A stretch of DNA of 34,100 bases from Thauera carbonicopians. GTDB lineage: Bacteria > Pseudomonadota > Gammaproteobacteria > Burkholderiales > Rhodocyclaceae. Below the pieces are notes generated by a model. That model did no database searches and was not told the DNA's origin. It worked only from the letters and a program-made list of their open reading frames with translations. Of the stretch, positions 1 through 7,406 are shown piece after piece. A program made the translations under genes and the position numbers. Numbering within the stretch: the first letter of the stretch is position 1; the number at the start of each line of letters is the position of its first letter. The stretch spans positions 1 to 34,100 of the forward strand of contig NZ_JANUXN010000029.1 of the NCBI RefSeq assembly GCF_025699485.1. Reading direction: 5' to 3'.

Positions 1-162
1 AAGCGGCTGGGTTCGATGGGGCCGACCGCCGCCTCCTTCGCCACCGAGGCCGATGCCCAGGCCTTCGCCACCCAGCATGGCGGCAAGGTGCTGAAGTTCA
101 GTGAAGTCACGCCGGACATGGCCATCCTCGATGGCGGTGCGCTGCACGACCAATCCATGTAA
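1..162 (+). CDS. nosL: NosL, copper chaperone of nitrous oxide reductase (3' end only)
   Basis: The window opens inside a gene whose last 53 codons run in frame 1 to a TAA at 160-162. The visible residues include MGPTAASFATEADAQAFA, then HGGKVLKFSEVTPDMA, which is the typical C-terminal part of NosL. In that family the segment after the copper-binding region carries an M-G-P-x-x-x-x-F motif and ends in a short tail. NosL is a membrane-anchored periplasmic lipoprotein that delivers Cu(I) to NosZ for the CuZ centre. The start, the lipobox and the CxxC region lie outside the window. The gene is followed after 13 bases by three coupled genes, the last being a second NosL-like protein, so this is the 3' end of a nos cluster. 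Confidence 0.85.
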   Translation, partial: KRLGSMGPTAASFATEADAQAFATQHGGKVLKFSEVTPDMAILDGGALHDQSM

Positions 163-175
163 ACAAGGCCATCAC

Positions 176-451
176 ATGAGCGCAACGATCTACGACGCCC
201 TTCCCCCCGAAGCAGCCCCCGAGCTCGAACGGCTCGCCCGCCTGGTCTATGAAACGCGCGAGCACCGGCGCGCGGTGCTGCAGGCCGTCGGCGCAACGGA
301 CGAACAGGCCCTGCTCCAGCGCATCATCGACGGCGGCATCGACGAACACCCTGCCTACGAACACTACCTGGCGGCGCGCATCCTCGCCGATACGCACCAG
401 GCCGCGCGCGAAGCGATGGCCATCAGCCTGAAGGAGCTCAACCAGCGATGA
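176..451 (+). CDS. Small hypothetical protein of the nos cluster
   Basis: This is a 91-residue soluble protein with no signal peptide or membrane segment. It is mostly alpha-helical by composition (runs rich in Ala, Glu, Leu and Arg) and ends in KELNQR. I do not recognise a family. The ATG at 176 is chosen because it sits 13 bases after the nosL stop. An upstream in-frame ATG at 101 would overlap nosL heavily. The stop codon (TGA 449-451) overlaps the next start (ATG 448) as ATGA, so translation is probably coupled. The position between nosL and a second NosL-like gene suggests an accessory role in nitrous oxide reductase maturation or in its regulation, but this is context only. Confidence 0.75.
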   Translation: MSATIYDALPPEAAPELERLARLVYETREHRRAVLQAVGATDEQALLQRIIDGGIDEHPAYEHYLAARILADTHQAAREAMAISLKELNQR

Positions 452-828
452 AGCTGCATACGGCCATCCTCGAACACATCGGACGCGAACATGCGGACGC
501 GCTCGCCGCGCCCCCACGGCTCACCCAGGACGCGCTGACCATCACCCTGCGCAACGGCGTCACGCTGACCGTGCGCTACGCCGCGCCCGACGCCTATTCG
601 CTGCGCTGGAACAGCGGGCCGGACACCCTGGAGATGGGCATCAACACCGCTCCGACCCACCCCCACCTGTCCACTCGCCCCAACCACTTGCTCCGCAGCG
701 ACGGCACGGCGGCGGCCGACCCAATCACCCGCATCGACGCCAGCCCCGAAGCCAACGTCGGCGCGCTGATCACCGCCCTCATGCGCGATCCCCTCATCGG
801 CGCCACGCCTCCCGCCTCGCAGCCATGA
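448..828 (+). CDS. Hypothetical protein of the nos cluster
   Basis: A 126-residue protein with no signal peptide, no cysteines and no recognisable motif. The central part (about residues 25-75) has alternating hydrophobic residues, e.g. ALTITLRNGVTLTVRYA, suggesting a small beta-sheet domain, and it includes a YSLRW stretch. The C-terminal third is richer in Ala and Pro. It starts within the ATGA overlap with the upstream gene and ends in another ATGA overlap (825-828) with the downstream NosL-like gene. The three genes therefore form a tightly coupled unit. No function is assigned. The lack of metal-binding residues argues against a copper chaperone. Confidence 0.75.
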   Translation: MKLHTAILEHIGREHADALAAPPRLTQDALTITLRNGVTLTVRYAAPDAYSLRWNSGPDTLEMGINTAPTHPHLSTRPNHLLRSDGTAAADPITRIDASPEANVGALITALMRDPLIGATPPASQP

Positions 829-1457
829 ACCTCACCGGCCGCCGCCTCCTCCTGCTCGGTGCCGCGGTACTCTGCACGGCGACGGCCGGCGCGCTGTTCG
901 CGCAATTCGCTGCCAAGGGCAAAACGGCGGAATTCGTCCCGCCCGCCGAGGACATCTGCATCGTTGCGCCGGCGCGGGTGTCGGCCGCCCATCCCTACGA
1001 CCCCGCATCCGGCCTGGACATGCTTGCAGCGCGCCCGGTGCCGGCGGATGCGCGCTGCCCGGTGTGCGGCATGTACCCGGCACGCTTCCCGAACTGGGCG
1101 GCGCAGCTCATCTTCAGCGACGGCTCGGCGCATTTCTTCGATTCGCCGGTCGACCTCTTCGTCTTCCTGGACGAGCCGGCGCGCTTCGACGCCAAGCACA
1201 CCGCGGAAGACGCCGCCGCGCTCTACGTCGCCGACCACCGCAGCGGCAGCTGGCTCGATGCGCGCAAGGCCGTCTTCGTCATCGGCTCCGGCGTGCGCGG
1301 CCCGATGCGCGGCCCCGACCTGCCGGCCTTCGCCGAAGCGGCTGCCGCCCTGGCCTTCATCGCCGAACACGGCGGCCGCGCCCTGGCCTTCGACGAAATC
1401 GGCCGCAGCACGGTCCACGACTTGCGCAACGCCGCCCACGGCGGGCACGGACACTGA
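825..1457 (+). CDS. Second NosL-like copper-binding accessory protein
   Basis: A 210-residue protein with an N-terminal hydrophobic segment (residues 7-27) that works as a signal or anchor. There is a Cys at 17, but it is preceded by Val-Leu, so this is a poor lipobox. The NosL family signature follows: CPVCGM at 78-83, then a region equivalent to the F-x-D-G-x-x-x-x-F-D-S-P pattern (FSDGSAHFFDSP). In NosL such Cys and Met residues bind Cu(I). The C-terminus ends in a histidine-rich tail (HGGHGH) that could bind metal. It sits last in the nos-linked group and overlaps its upstream neighbour by 4 bases. A role in copper delivery to nitrous oxide reductase alongside the first NosL is likely. 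Division of labour between the two is not known. Confidence 0.8.
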   Translation: MNLTGRRLLLLGAAVLCTATAGALFAQFAAKGKTAEFVPPAEDICIVAPARVSAAHPYDPASGLDMLAARPVPADARCPVCGMYPARFPNWAAQLIFSDGSAHFFDSPVDLFVFLDEPARFDAKHTAEDAAALYVADHRSGSWLDARKAVFVIGSGVRGPMRGPDLPAFAEAAAALAFIAEHGGRALAFDEIGRSTVHDLRNAAHGGHGH

Positions 1458-1506
1458 CCGGGAAGGGCCAGGCTCCACGGTCGAGCACCCGCTGCCCGTC
1501 CGGCCA

Positions 1507-2583
1507 TCACCTGCGAATGCCCGCTCCCTTTCCGGCATCGAAGGCGGCCTTGACCTGCCGCACGCTCTTTTCCAGCAAGCCCAGGCCACCCGCCATCAGG
1601 TACCAGTTGGCGCCGTCCTGGTCGAGAAACACCACTTTTCCTTCCCGCCATGCCTTGCTGTTGGCAACGACCGGTGTGGCAGCCATCGTCTCGGCGGCCT
1701 TGGCCTCGCCGAATGCGGCATTGCGGTCCACGACGAACAGCCAGTCCGGCTCCCTGGCCATCACCTCGGACAGATAGCGCTCTTCGGCCGCCTGCCGCTC
1801 TTTCTGTGCGGCCTCCGCCGCCGCCCTGGCCTCGGGGCTGTCATCCGCCGGCGCGGCGGCCTGGGGCCTCCCGGTACTCAAGCCCTGGCCCTCGTCCGGC
1901 CGCAGCGCGGGACGAATGCCGACCAGTTCATAGACCATGCCGAAGCGGGCATCCGGCTGCTGGGGCATCACGCGGTTGCCCACGGCGAACATCACCAACC
2001 CTGTTCCCTGCTTGGCAGCCTGTTCGTGGAGCGCTCGGACTTCGCCCAACAGCGCATGCAGCCTGTCTCCGGCTTCTTTCTCGCGGCCGAAGGCCGCGCC
2101 GACGGTCAGGATGTTCTGGGCAACACTGGCCACCAGACTGGTATTGCTGACCGACAGGTCGACGATGGGGGCGATGCCTTTCAGTTCGTCGAGCTGTCCG
2201 CCGCCCCGCCCGTCGACGATGATGAGATCGGGCCGAAGATCCTTGATCCCGGCAATCCTCGGGTCAGCACCGCCATCCCGGGCTGCGGCGGGAAGCCGCA
2301 CATATCGATCACCGGAATATCTGGCGATCAGATGTGCGGGCCAGCGGACGGTCGACTCCCCTGAAGGTGGGGCCGGAACCGCTGCCAGATCGACTCCAAG
2401 GGCGTCGAGGGTATCCAGCGCCGCCAGGCCGAGCACCGCCACCTTGCGGGGCACGGCCGGAAGTTCGGCGACACCCTGTACATGCGGAACCTTGCGCGAT
2501 TCGGCTTGCACAGCCGAGGGGGCGCCTGAAAGCAGCGACAGGACAACACCTGCTGCGAGCATGCAACGGCTCGATCTTTTCAT
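1507..2583 (-). CDS. Periplasmic iron-siderophore/haem-type ABC transporter binding protein
   Basis: A 358-residue protein with a signal peptide (residues 1-27, cleavage after VQA). It resembles the FecB/CeuE/FatB-type periplasmic binding fold (Peripla_BP_2): KVAVLGLAALDTLDALGV at about 47-64, then RPDLIIVDGR at 117-126 and REPDWLFVVDR at 277-287, the usual strand pairs around the ligand cleft. No lipobox is seen. The ATG at 2581-2583 is preceded by AAGGAGA at good spacing. It is the last gene of a minus-strand group after a TonB receptor and a methyltransferase, with 49 bases separating it from the methyltransferase. No permease or ATPase gene lies nearby, so it must share transport components encoded elsewhere. 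An Ala/Glu-rich insert at about 231-268 is unusual. The ligand is inferred from context to be a ferric siderophore. Confidence 0.8.
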   Translation of the reverse strand: MKRSSRCMLAAGVVLSLLSGAPSAVQAESRKVPHVQGVAELPAVPRKVAVLGLAALDTLDALGVDLAAVPAPPSGESTVRWPAHLIARYSGDRYVRLPAAARDGGADPRIAGIKDLRPDLIIVDGRGGGQLDELKGIAPIVDLSVSNTSLVASVAQNILTVGAAFGREKEAGDRLHALLGEVRALHEQAAKQGTGLVMFAVGNRVMPQQPDARFGMVYELVGIRPALRPDEGQGLSTGRPQAAAPADDSPEARAAAEAAQKERQAAEERYLSEVMAREPDWLFVVDRNAAFGEAKAAETMAATPVVANSKAWREGKVVFLDQDGANWYLMAGGLGLLEKSVRQVKAAFDAGKGAGIRR

Positions 2584-2632
2584 GTCTTCTCTCCTTTGGA
2601 CTGCACAAAAGCGTTTGATCGATGAATCGCCG

Positions 2633-4051
2633 TCACGACCCGAGCCACTCGAGCCACTCGAGCCGCAGCATGTCTCCGGCGCTGCCATCCGGCACCGGAA
2701 TCGCCGAGCCGATTGCAGCGGCGGCCAGGATCGGGCCGTTGAACGGAGCCGGCGACCGGGCGAGCACGGCGTTGAGGCGTGATGCGCACTCGGCACCGCC
2801 GGCCGAGTGCAGATCAGGGCGCAGGAACTGCAGCCAGCCGGCCCAGGCCAGGATTTGCAGCAGCAGGTTGACGAAGCCCGGCCGCTGGGCATAGGCGGAC
2901 AAGCCGGCCAGATCGGCATAACTGCACGGGCCGTCCTGCAGCAGGGCAAGCAGCGGCGCGACATCCCCCATCGGCAGGCTCACCGGCCCGATGCGGCTCG
3001 AGAACGTGATGCTTCCCCGTACGGGAATCGGCCCGGCCGGCGCCGCGGGCAGCAGACAGACACGCTGTCCGAGCAGCCCGGCCTGGTGGGCCGGGTCGCT
3101 CAGCAGGTTGCCGCCGGGGCGCCGGCGCTGATAGATGTCGCAGCGCTGGGTCTGGTTGCGTGCGAGATCCTTGAAGGTTTCGACTACCGCCGCATCGGCG
3201 CCGCTGCGGCGCAGTTCCTCGAGCATGCCCTGTGTCGCCGGCGGCAGCGATGCGGAATCGACGTTCTCGCAGGGCGCTGCACTGCCGGCATATTCGCAAC
3301 CGGCTTCGGCAAGCTCGGCCATGACGTCGGCGGTGTGCAGCACGTCCCAGTGTTCATTGAGATATTCGTGAGCGAGAAAGGCCGCAGTGGCGTCGTCGAT
3401 GGGCTGCGTTGCAGGCAGCATGCCCGGATGATCCTGAAAATAGCCCGCGCCCGCGTCCGACATGCGCTGCAGGAAGGCCATCGCGCTGCGTGCCTTGTCC
3501 GCGCTGGTGCAGGACGAATCTGCGGCCACCATGCGCATCAGCCGCCGCGCAGCGGCGAACGATGCGAAGCCGGGATGGCTGAGATAAGACAGGTAGAGCA
3601 CGCCGCCCGGCTTGAGCTTCTGGGCGACGATGCGGCGAATGGCGGACCTGGCCTCGGCAGAGACCCACGAATACACGCCATGGACGACGAGAAAGTCACA
3701 TGCGGGAATGCCGCTTTCGGACGCTTCGAGCACCTGCTCGAAGCCCAGGCAGTGGAATGACGCATTGCCGACCCCGGCATCGCGAGCCAGGGCGCGCCCT
3801 TGTTCGATGGCCCGGGCATTGAAATCGATGCCGATGAAGCGTCCTTGCGGATTGGTGGCGGCCCCCACCACCACGTCCAGCCCGGAACCGCAACCCAGCT
3901 CCAGCCAGGTGTACGGCCGTGTCAGATCGGGCGCACGCCGCCCGAGCGCAGTCAGGATCGCGGCATTCCATGCGGGCATGGTTTCCCGGTGGAAATGCCA
4001 CGGATAGCCGGTGTCGGTGATGTAGCCCGGAGCAGAGGAAGACCTGGTCAT
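2633..4051 (-). CDS. SAM-dependent methyltransferase with C-terminal regulatory domain
   Basis: A 472-residue cytoplasmic protein. The N-terminal class I methyltransferase domain shows motif I LELGCGSG at 50-57, followed by the acidic end of strand 2 (FIGIDFNA at 72-79) and KLKPGGVLYLSY for the post-motif III region. The segment from about 200 to 300 and the C-terminal half resemble the MethyTransf_Reg arrangement found in a family of bacterial methyltransferases. The substrate is unknown. The gene lies between a FepA-type receptor (67 bases upstream) and a siderophore-binding protein, all on the same strand. It may therefore modify a siderophore or an uptake component, or simply be co-regulated by iron. 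The last residues, LEWLEWLGS, come from an in-frame tandem 9-bp repeat at 2642-2659. Confidence 0.8.
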   Translation of the reverse strand: MTRSSSAPGYITDTGYPWHFHRETMPAWNAAILTALGRRAPDLTRPYTWLELGCGSGLDVVVGAATNPQGRFIGIDFNARAIEQGRALARDAGVGNASFHCLGFEQVLEASESGIPACDFLVVHGVYSWVSAEARSAIRRIVAQKLKPGGVLYLSYLSHPGFASFAAARRLMRMVAADSSCTSADKARSAMAFLQRMSDAGAGYFQDHPGMLPATQPIDDATAAFLAHEYLNEHWDVLHTADVMAELAEAGCEYAGSAAPCENVDSASLPPATQGMLEELRRSGADAAVVETFKDLARNQTQRCDIYQRRRPGGNLLSDPAHQAGLLGQRVCLLPAAPAGPIPVRGSITFSSRIGPVSLPMGDVAPLLALLQDGPCSYADLAGLSAYAQRPGFVNLLLQILAWAGWLQFLRPDLHSAGGAECASRLNAVLARSPAPFNGPILAAAAIGSAIPVPDGSAGDMLRLEWLEWLGS

Positions 4052-4118
4052 GTGATGAAATGGCGTGCAGGCGCTGGTCCGCCGAACGGCATCGGCAGAA
4101 CCCAGCGCATCCGGAAAA

Positions 4119-6416
4119 TCAGAACGATGCCGTGTAGGTCACGTAGTAGGCGCGGCCCGGCTCGTTGTAGGTCTTCGCCCCGGCGCCGGTGGAAACGACC
4201 CGGTCCTCGAAGGGAACCGACGAGTCCGTCGGACTGTTGGCGGAAGCCAGACGGGCGGCCCGCTTGATTTCCTTGTCGAACAGGTTGCTGATACCGAAAC
4301 CCACTCGGTGATTCTTGTTGATCTCCCACGTGCCGTTCAGGCCGAACAGCGCATAAGCCCCCCGCTCCCGGACTGCATCGCCGATCATCGGCCAGCCGTG
4401 GTAGCTGACCGTGCGCGGCTTGCGACGGCCATAGAAAGTGCCCGTCAACTGCATCGAGAACTGCTCCGTGGCCTGCCATTGCAAGGTGCTGTTCAGGGTG
4501 TATTTCGGAATGATGGAGACCGGCTGGCCGGTGTCCTTGTTGTGGTTCTTCAGCATCCAGGTGAAGTTGTTGATCAGCCTCAGCGTGCTGCCGTTGTGCC
4601 CCAGCAGCGGAATGCTGAGGTTGCCTTCCCAGCCGTGGATCAGCACCTTGCCCGCATTGACCCACTCGTAATCGACCGGATTGTCGAGATCGGCGATGTC
4701 GTCGAGCGCCTCCGCCAGCACCTTGTTCTTGTAGTCGTTGCGGAAGTAGGTCAGCGAGCCGTCCCAGCCACCCGGACCGTCCCAGGCCAGGCCGATTTCC
4801 TTGTTGACGCTGATCTCCGGCTTCAGATCGGGATTGCCGCGCACGGTGCAGTCGTAGGAGTCGGGATCGAGGCCCATGCCGTTGTAGGGGCAGGTCGCGC
4901 CCAGGCCGGAGGCATAGAGAGGCGAAGTCTGATAAGGATTGGGCGCCTTGAACGTACGCGCGATGCCGCCCTTGAGGGTGAAGCCGCTGCCCAGTTCATA
5001 CATCGCGTTGAGGCTGGGGCTCCAGTTGGTGCCGAACTGGCTATGGTGATCCAGACGCAGCCCCGGCGTCAGCAGGAAAGCATCGGTGATCGCCATGTTG
5101 TCTTCGACGAAGACGGCCTTGGTCGTGTTCTTCAGCTCGACCTGTTTCAAGGGATCCGGCTGGCCTGTCGTCAGCAAGGCATTGTTGTCCGCTAGCGCCT
5201 GCCGGCGGTATTCGAAGCCGGTGGTCAGCATCTGGTCGATGCCTCCCAGCTGCAGCGGCGTGTTCAGCTCGCCGCTCAGGAAGTAGTTGTCCTGTTCCGA
5301 CTGCTGCAGCGACGTACCGCTGCTGCAGTTGCCTTCGCCCATGCCGCTGCTGCCCTGGCGGCAGTTGATCGTGCGCGTGTTCTCGTACTGGAAGGTAATG
5401 CGGGAATCGCCCAGCTCTCCCCATTTGCCGCGATGCGTGATGGCAGCTTGCTGGCGATAGACGCGGCGGGTTTCGGCGCCTTTGTCGGCCCACTCCTGCA
5501 TCACTCCGGTGGGGCCGAGGGTCGAGGATTCGCCGACGTAGATGTTGCCCTGGCGGCTGAAGCCGGCCTCGAACTCCAGGACCTGATCAGGCGTGAGGTC
5601 CCAGTGCACCAGGCCGTTGACGTCGCGGTTGCGGCGGCCTTCGCGGCCGGCATACCAATAGGGTTCCACTTCGCCGGTCGTGGCGTTGAGCTGCGTGCCA
5701 TTGATCTGCGGCTTGTCACCGTCGGTCTTGGCGGCGCTGCCGTAGAGGCGGAAGGAGAGATTCTCGGCGAGCGGACCGGAAAGATTGAAGCCCAGGCGGC
5801 GTGTGCCATTGCCTTCCAGGCTGTCTTCCGGCTTGCTCAGATAGGTGGTGACCGAACCGGAAAGGCTGCCGCCGGGCTTCTTGGTGATGATGTTGATCAC
5901 GCCGCCCGATGCGCCCGAACCGTAGCGGGCGGCCGCAGGGCCACGGATGACTTCGATGCGCTCGATCTGGTCGGCCGGAACCCAGTTGGAGTCGCCGCCG
6001 GTGTCACGGTCGCCGGTGCGGCGGGTGATGGCGCCCTGGCGCGAATTCACCGGCTTGCCATCGACCAGGATCATGGTGTTTTCCGCCCCCATGCCGCGCA
6101 GGTCGATCTCGCGCTGGTTGCCGTAGGCCCCGACCGAGCTGGTGCCCGACAGGCTGACGCCCGGCTGGGTCATCAGGATCTCGGCCAGGTCGTTGGCCGG
6201 CGGACGCTTTTCCAGGTCCTCGCTCGTGATGATCGAAACACCGGTCATCTGCTTCAAGGTTTCTTCCGCGGTGCCCAGCACACGGACTTCGGACAGGGTC
6301 GTCTCCGGGCTACCCGATGCCGCCTGCTGCGCGCAGACGCCATGGGCGAACAGAACAGAGCCGACAGCGAAGGCGAGCGGCGTGAGCTTGAGCGAGGTTG
6401 GAGCGGAAACGGGCAT
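4119..6416 (-). CDS. fepA: TonB-dependent ferric siderophore receptor, FepA/PfeA type
   Basis: An outer-membrane receptor of 765 residues (the usual length for FepA). A signal peptide ends near GVCAQQ. It is followed by a TonB-box region, a plug domain (about 45-165: TLSEVRVLGTAEE, then VDGKPVNSRQGAITRRTGDR and IERIEVIRGPAAARYGSGA) and a 22-strand-type barrel. The barrel ends in ...YYVTYTASF with the terminal Phe of outer-membrane barrels. Two pairs of Cys occur in predicted loops, as in enterobactin receptors. The ATG at 6414-6416 is preferred because AAGAGG lies 6 bases before it; an ATG two codons upstream (6420-6422) is directly adjacent to that sequence. It is divergent from a two-component system, as in Pseudomonas pfeA-pfeRS, so a catecholate siderophore is likely. 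The exact ligand is inference. Confidence 0.92.
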   Translation of the reverse strand: MPVSAPTSLKLTPLAFAVGSVLFAHGVCAQQAASGSPETTLSEVRVLGTAEETLKQMTGVSIITSEDLEKRPPANDLAEILMTQPGVSLSGTSSVGAYGNQREIDLRGMGAENTMILVDGKPVNSRQGAITRRTGDRDTGGDSNWVPADQIERIEVIRGPAAARYGSGASGGVINIITKKPGGSLSGSVTTYLSKPEDSLEGNGTRRLGFNLSGPLAENLSFRLYGSAAKTDGDKPQINGTQLNATTGEVEPYWYAGREGRRNRDVNGLVHWDLTPDQVLEFEAGFSRQGNIYVGESSTLGPTGVMQEWADKGAETRRVYRQQAAITHRGKWGELGDSRITFQYENTRTINCRQGSSGMGEGNCSSGTSLQQSEQDNYFLSGELNTPLQLGGIDQMLTTGFEYRRQALADNNALLTTGQPDPLKQVELKNTTKAVFVEDNMAITDAFLLTPGLRLDHHSQFGTNWSPSLNAMYELGSGFTLKGGIARTFKAPNPYQTSPLYASGLGATCPYNGMGLDPDSYDCTVRGNPDLKPEISVNKEIGLAWDGPGGWDGSLTYFRNDYKNKVLAEALDDIADLDNPVDYEWVNAGKVLIHGWEGNLSIPLLGHNGSTLRLINNFTWMLKNHNKDTGQPVSIIPKYTLNSTLQWQATEQFSMQLTGTFYGRRKPRTVSYHGWPMIGDAVRERGAYALFGLNGTWEINKNHRVGFGISNLFDKEIKRAARLASANSPTDSSVPFEDRVVSTGAGAKTYNEPGRAYYVTYTASF

Positions 6417-6532
6417 GGTCATCCTCTTCGTGACAGTAGGTACGGAACATGGAAGTCATGCTTTCCACCCTCCGCAGCCGGAACGGCACGCGATTCGTCA
6501 TCGAAACGACAAGCGCGTCCGTGGAAAATGAG

Positions 6533-6551
6533 GATGCGAACTATAATTATT
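6533..6551 (-). promoter_or_regulatory. Candidate Fur box before the siderophore receptor gene
   Basis: A 19-bp AT-rich element in a GC-rich region, about 120 bp before the receptor start. GATGCGAACTATAATTATT matches the Fur palindrome (AATGAGAAT-N-ATTCTCATT) at 12 of 18 positions by my count. An overlapping AATGAGGAT at 6527-6535 matches one half-site at 8 of 9. Overlapping Fur sites are common. The match is imperfect, so this is a candidate based mainly on the iron-uptake context. Confidence 0.4.
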
Positions 6552-6584
6552 TACTGTCTTGAGCATTTGTCGGAGCGCAGCCCG

Positions 6585-6627
6585 TTTGTGAGGGCTTACG
6601 GCAGCTTCGACATAATTTCCTCACAAA
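6585..6627. promoter_or_regulatory. 9-bp inverted repeat, operator candidate before the response regulator
   Basis: TTTGTGAGG (6585-6593) and CCTCACAAA (6619-6627) are perfect inverted copies separated by 25 bases, centred 75 bp before the response-regulator ATG. There is no T-run, so a terminator is unlikely. It may be an operator through which the response regulator controls its own gene or the divergent receptor gene. This is inferred from position and symmetry only. Confidence 0.4.
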
Positions 6628-6680
6628 TCCAATATATGACTGGATCCAGCAAAACCGGCACCAGTGGAACCAGCACAGTC

Positions 6681-7406
6681 ATGAAACGAAATCGCATCCT
6701 GGTCGTGGACGACCACGAGGACATCCGTTATCCGCTCGCCACCTACCTGAGTCGCTACGGTCTGGACGTGAGTACTGCCGCCGACGCTGAAGACGTACGT
6801 GCGCTGCTTGCCGAACGGCAGTTCGATCTCATCGTCCTCGATGTGATGCTGCCCGGCGAGGACGGCCTTTCGCTGTGCCGCTACATCTACGAGCACCTGA
6901 AGATCCCGGTGATCCTCCTGTCCGCGATGGTGGAGCCGGCGGATCGCATCGCCGGCCTCGAACTCGGCGCAGACGACTACGTTCCCAAGCCCTTCGATCC
7001 ACGCGAACTGCTGGCGCGCATCAAGACCGTGCTGCGCCGACTGGATGCAGTCGCAGCGCCGGCCGAACCGCCCCTCGGCGATGGCCACTATTACTTCGAA
7101 TCATGGGTACTGGATGTCGGCCAGAGGGAGCTTCGCCACAGCGACGGTCGTGCGATAGAACTCAGCCCGGTCGAATACCGACTGCTGCGTGCGCTGGTGG
7201 AGCACCCCAATACGGTCCTGAGCCGGGAACGCCTGCTGAGCCTGACCAACCGCGACGACAGCACGCCCTTCGACCGCAGCATCGATACGCAGATCAGCCG
7301 CCTGCGCCGTAAACTCGAAGACGACGCACGCAGGCCCCGGTTGCTGCGTACCGCCTGGGGCGACGGCTATCTGCTGTCCGCCGACGTCCGCCGGCTGCGC
7401 GCATGA
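6681..7406 (+). CDS. OmpR-family response regulator (PfeR-like by context)
   Basis: A 241-residue protein with a receiver domain: acidic pocket DD at 10-11, phospho-acceptor D54 in LIVLDVMLPG, and K103 in VPKPFDP. It is followed by an OmpR/PhoB winged helix (about 140-235: ELSPVEYRLLRALVEHP, then STPFDRSIDTQISRLRRKLE and TAWGDGYLL). It controls transcription after phosphorylation by the adjacent kinase, whose start overlaps its stop by 4 bases. The ATG at 6681 begins the normal receiver sequence. An in-frame ATG at 6636 would add a Gly/Ser/Thr-rich 15-residue leader and has no clear ribosome site. Because it is divergent from a FepA-type receptor, it is probably the ferric-siderophore response regulator, as PfeR is in Pseudomonas. 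Confidence 0.9.
   Translation: MKRNRILVVDDHEDIRYPLATYLSRYGLDVSTAADAEDVRALLAERQFDLIVLDVMLPGEDGLSLCRYIYEHLKIPVILLSAMVEPADRIAGLELGADDYVPKPFDPRELLARIKTVLRRLDAVAAPAEPPLGDGHYYFESWVLDVGQRELRHSDGRAIELSPVEYRLLRALVEHPNTVLSRERLLSLTNRDDSTPFDRSIDTQISRLRRKLEDDARRPRLLRTAWGDGYLLSADVRRLRA

Noticed and set aside
859-2364. A 501-codon plus-strand frame across the NosL-like gene and the binding-protein gene
   Set aside because: It is Arg/Ser-rich, crosses the ends of two convergent genes and shows no domain. It is a by-product of high GC content.
5433-6680. Long N-terminal extension of the response regulator, antisense to the receptor gene
   Set aside because: The extension is the reverse of the receptor coding sequence. 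The receiver domain begins at the ATG at 6681.
6636-6680. Upstream ATG for the response regulator, 15 extra residues
   Set aside because: The added residues are Gly/Ser/Thr-rich and unlike any receiver start, and no ribosome site precedes the ATG. It cannot be fully excluded.
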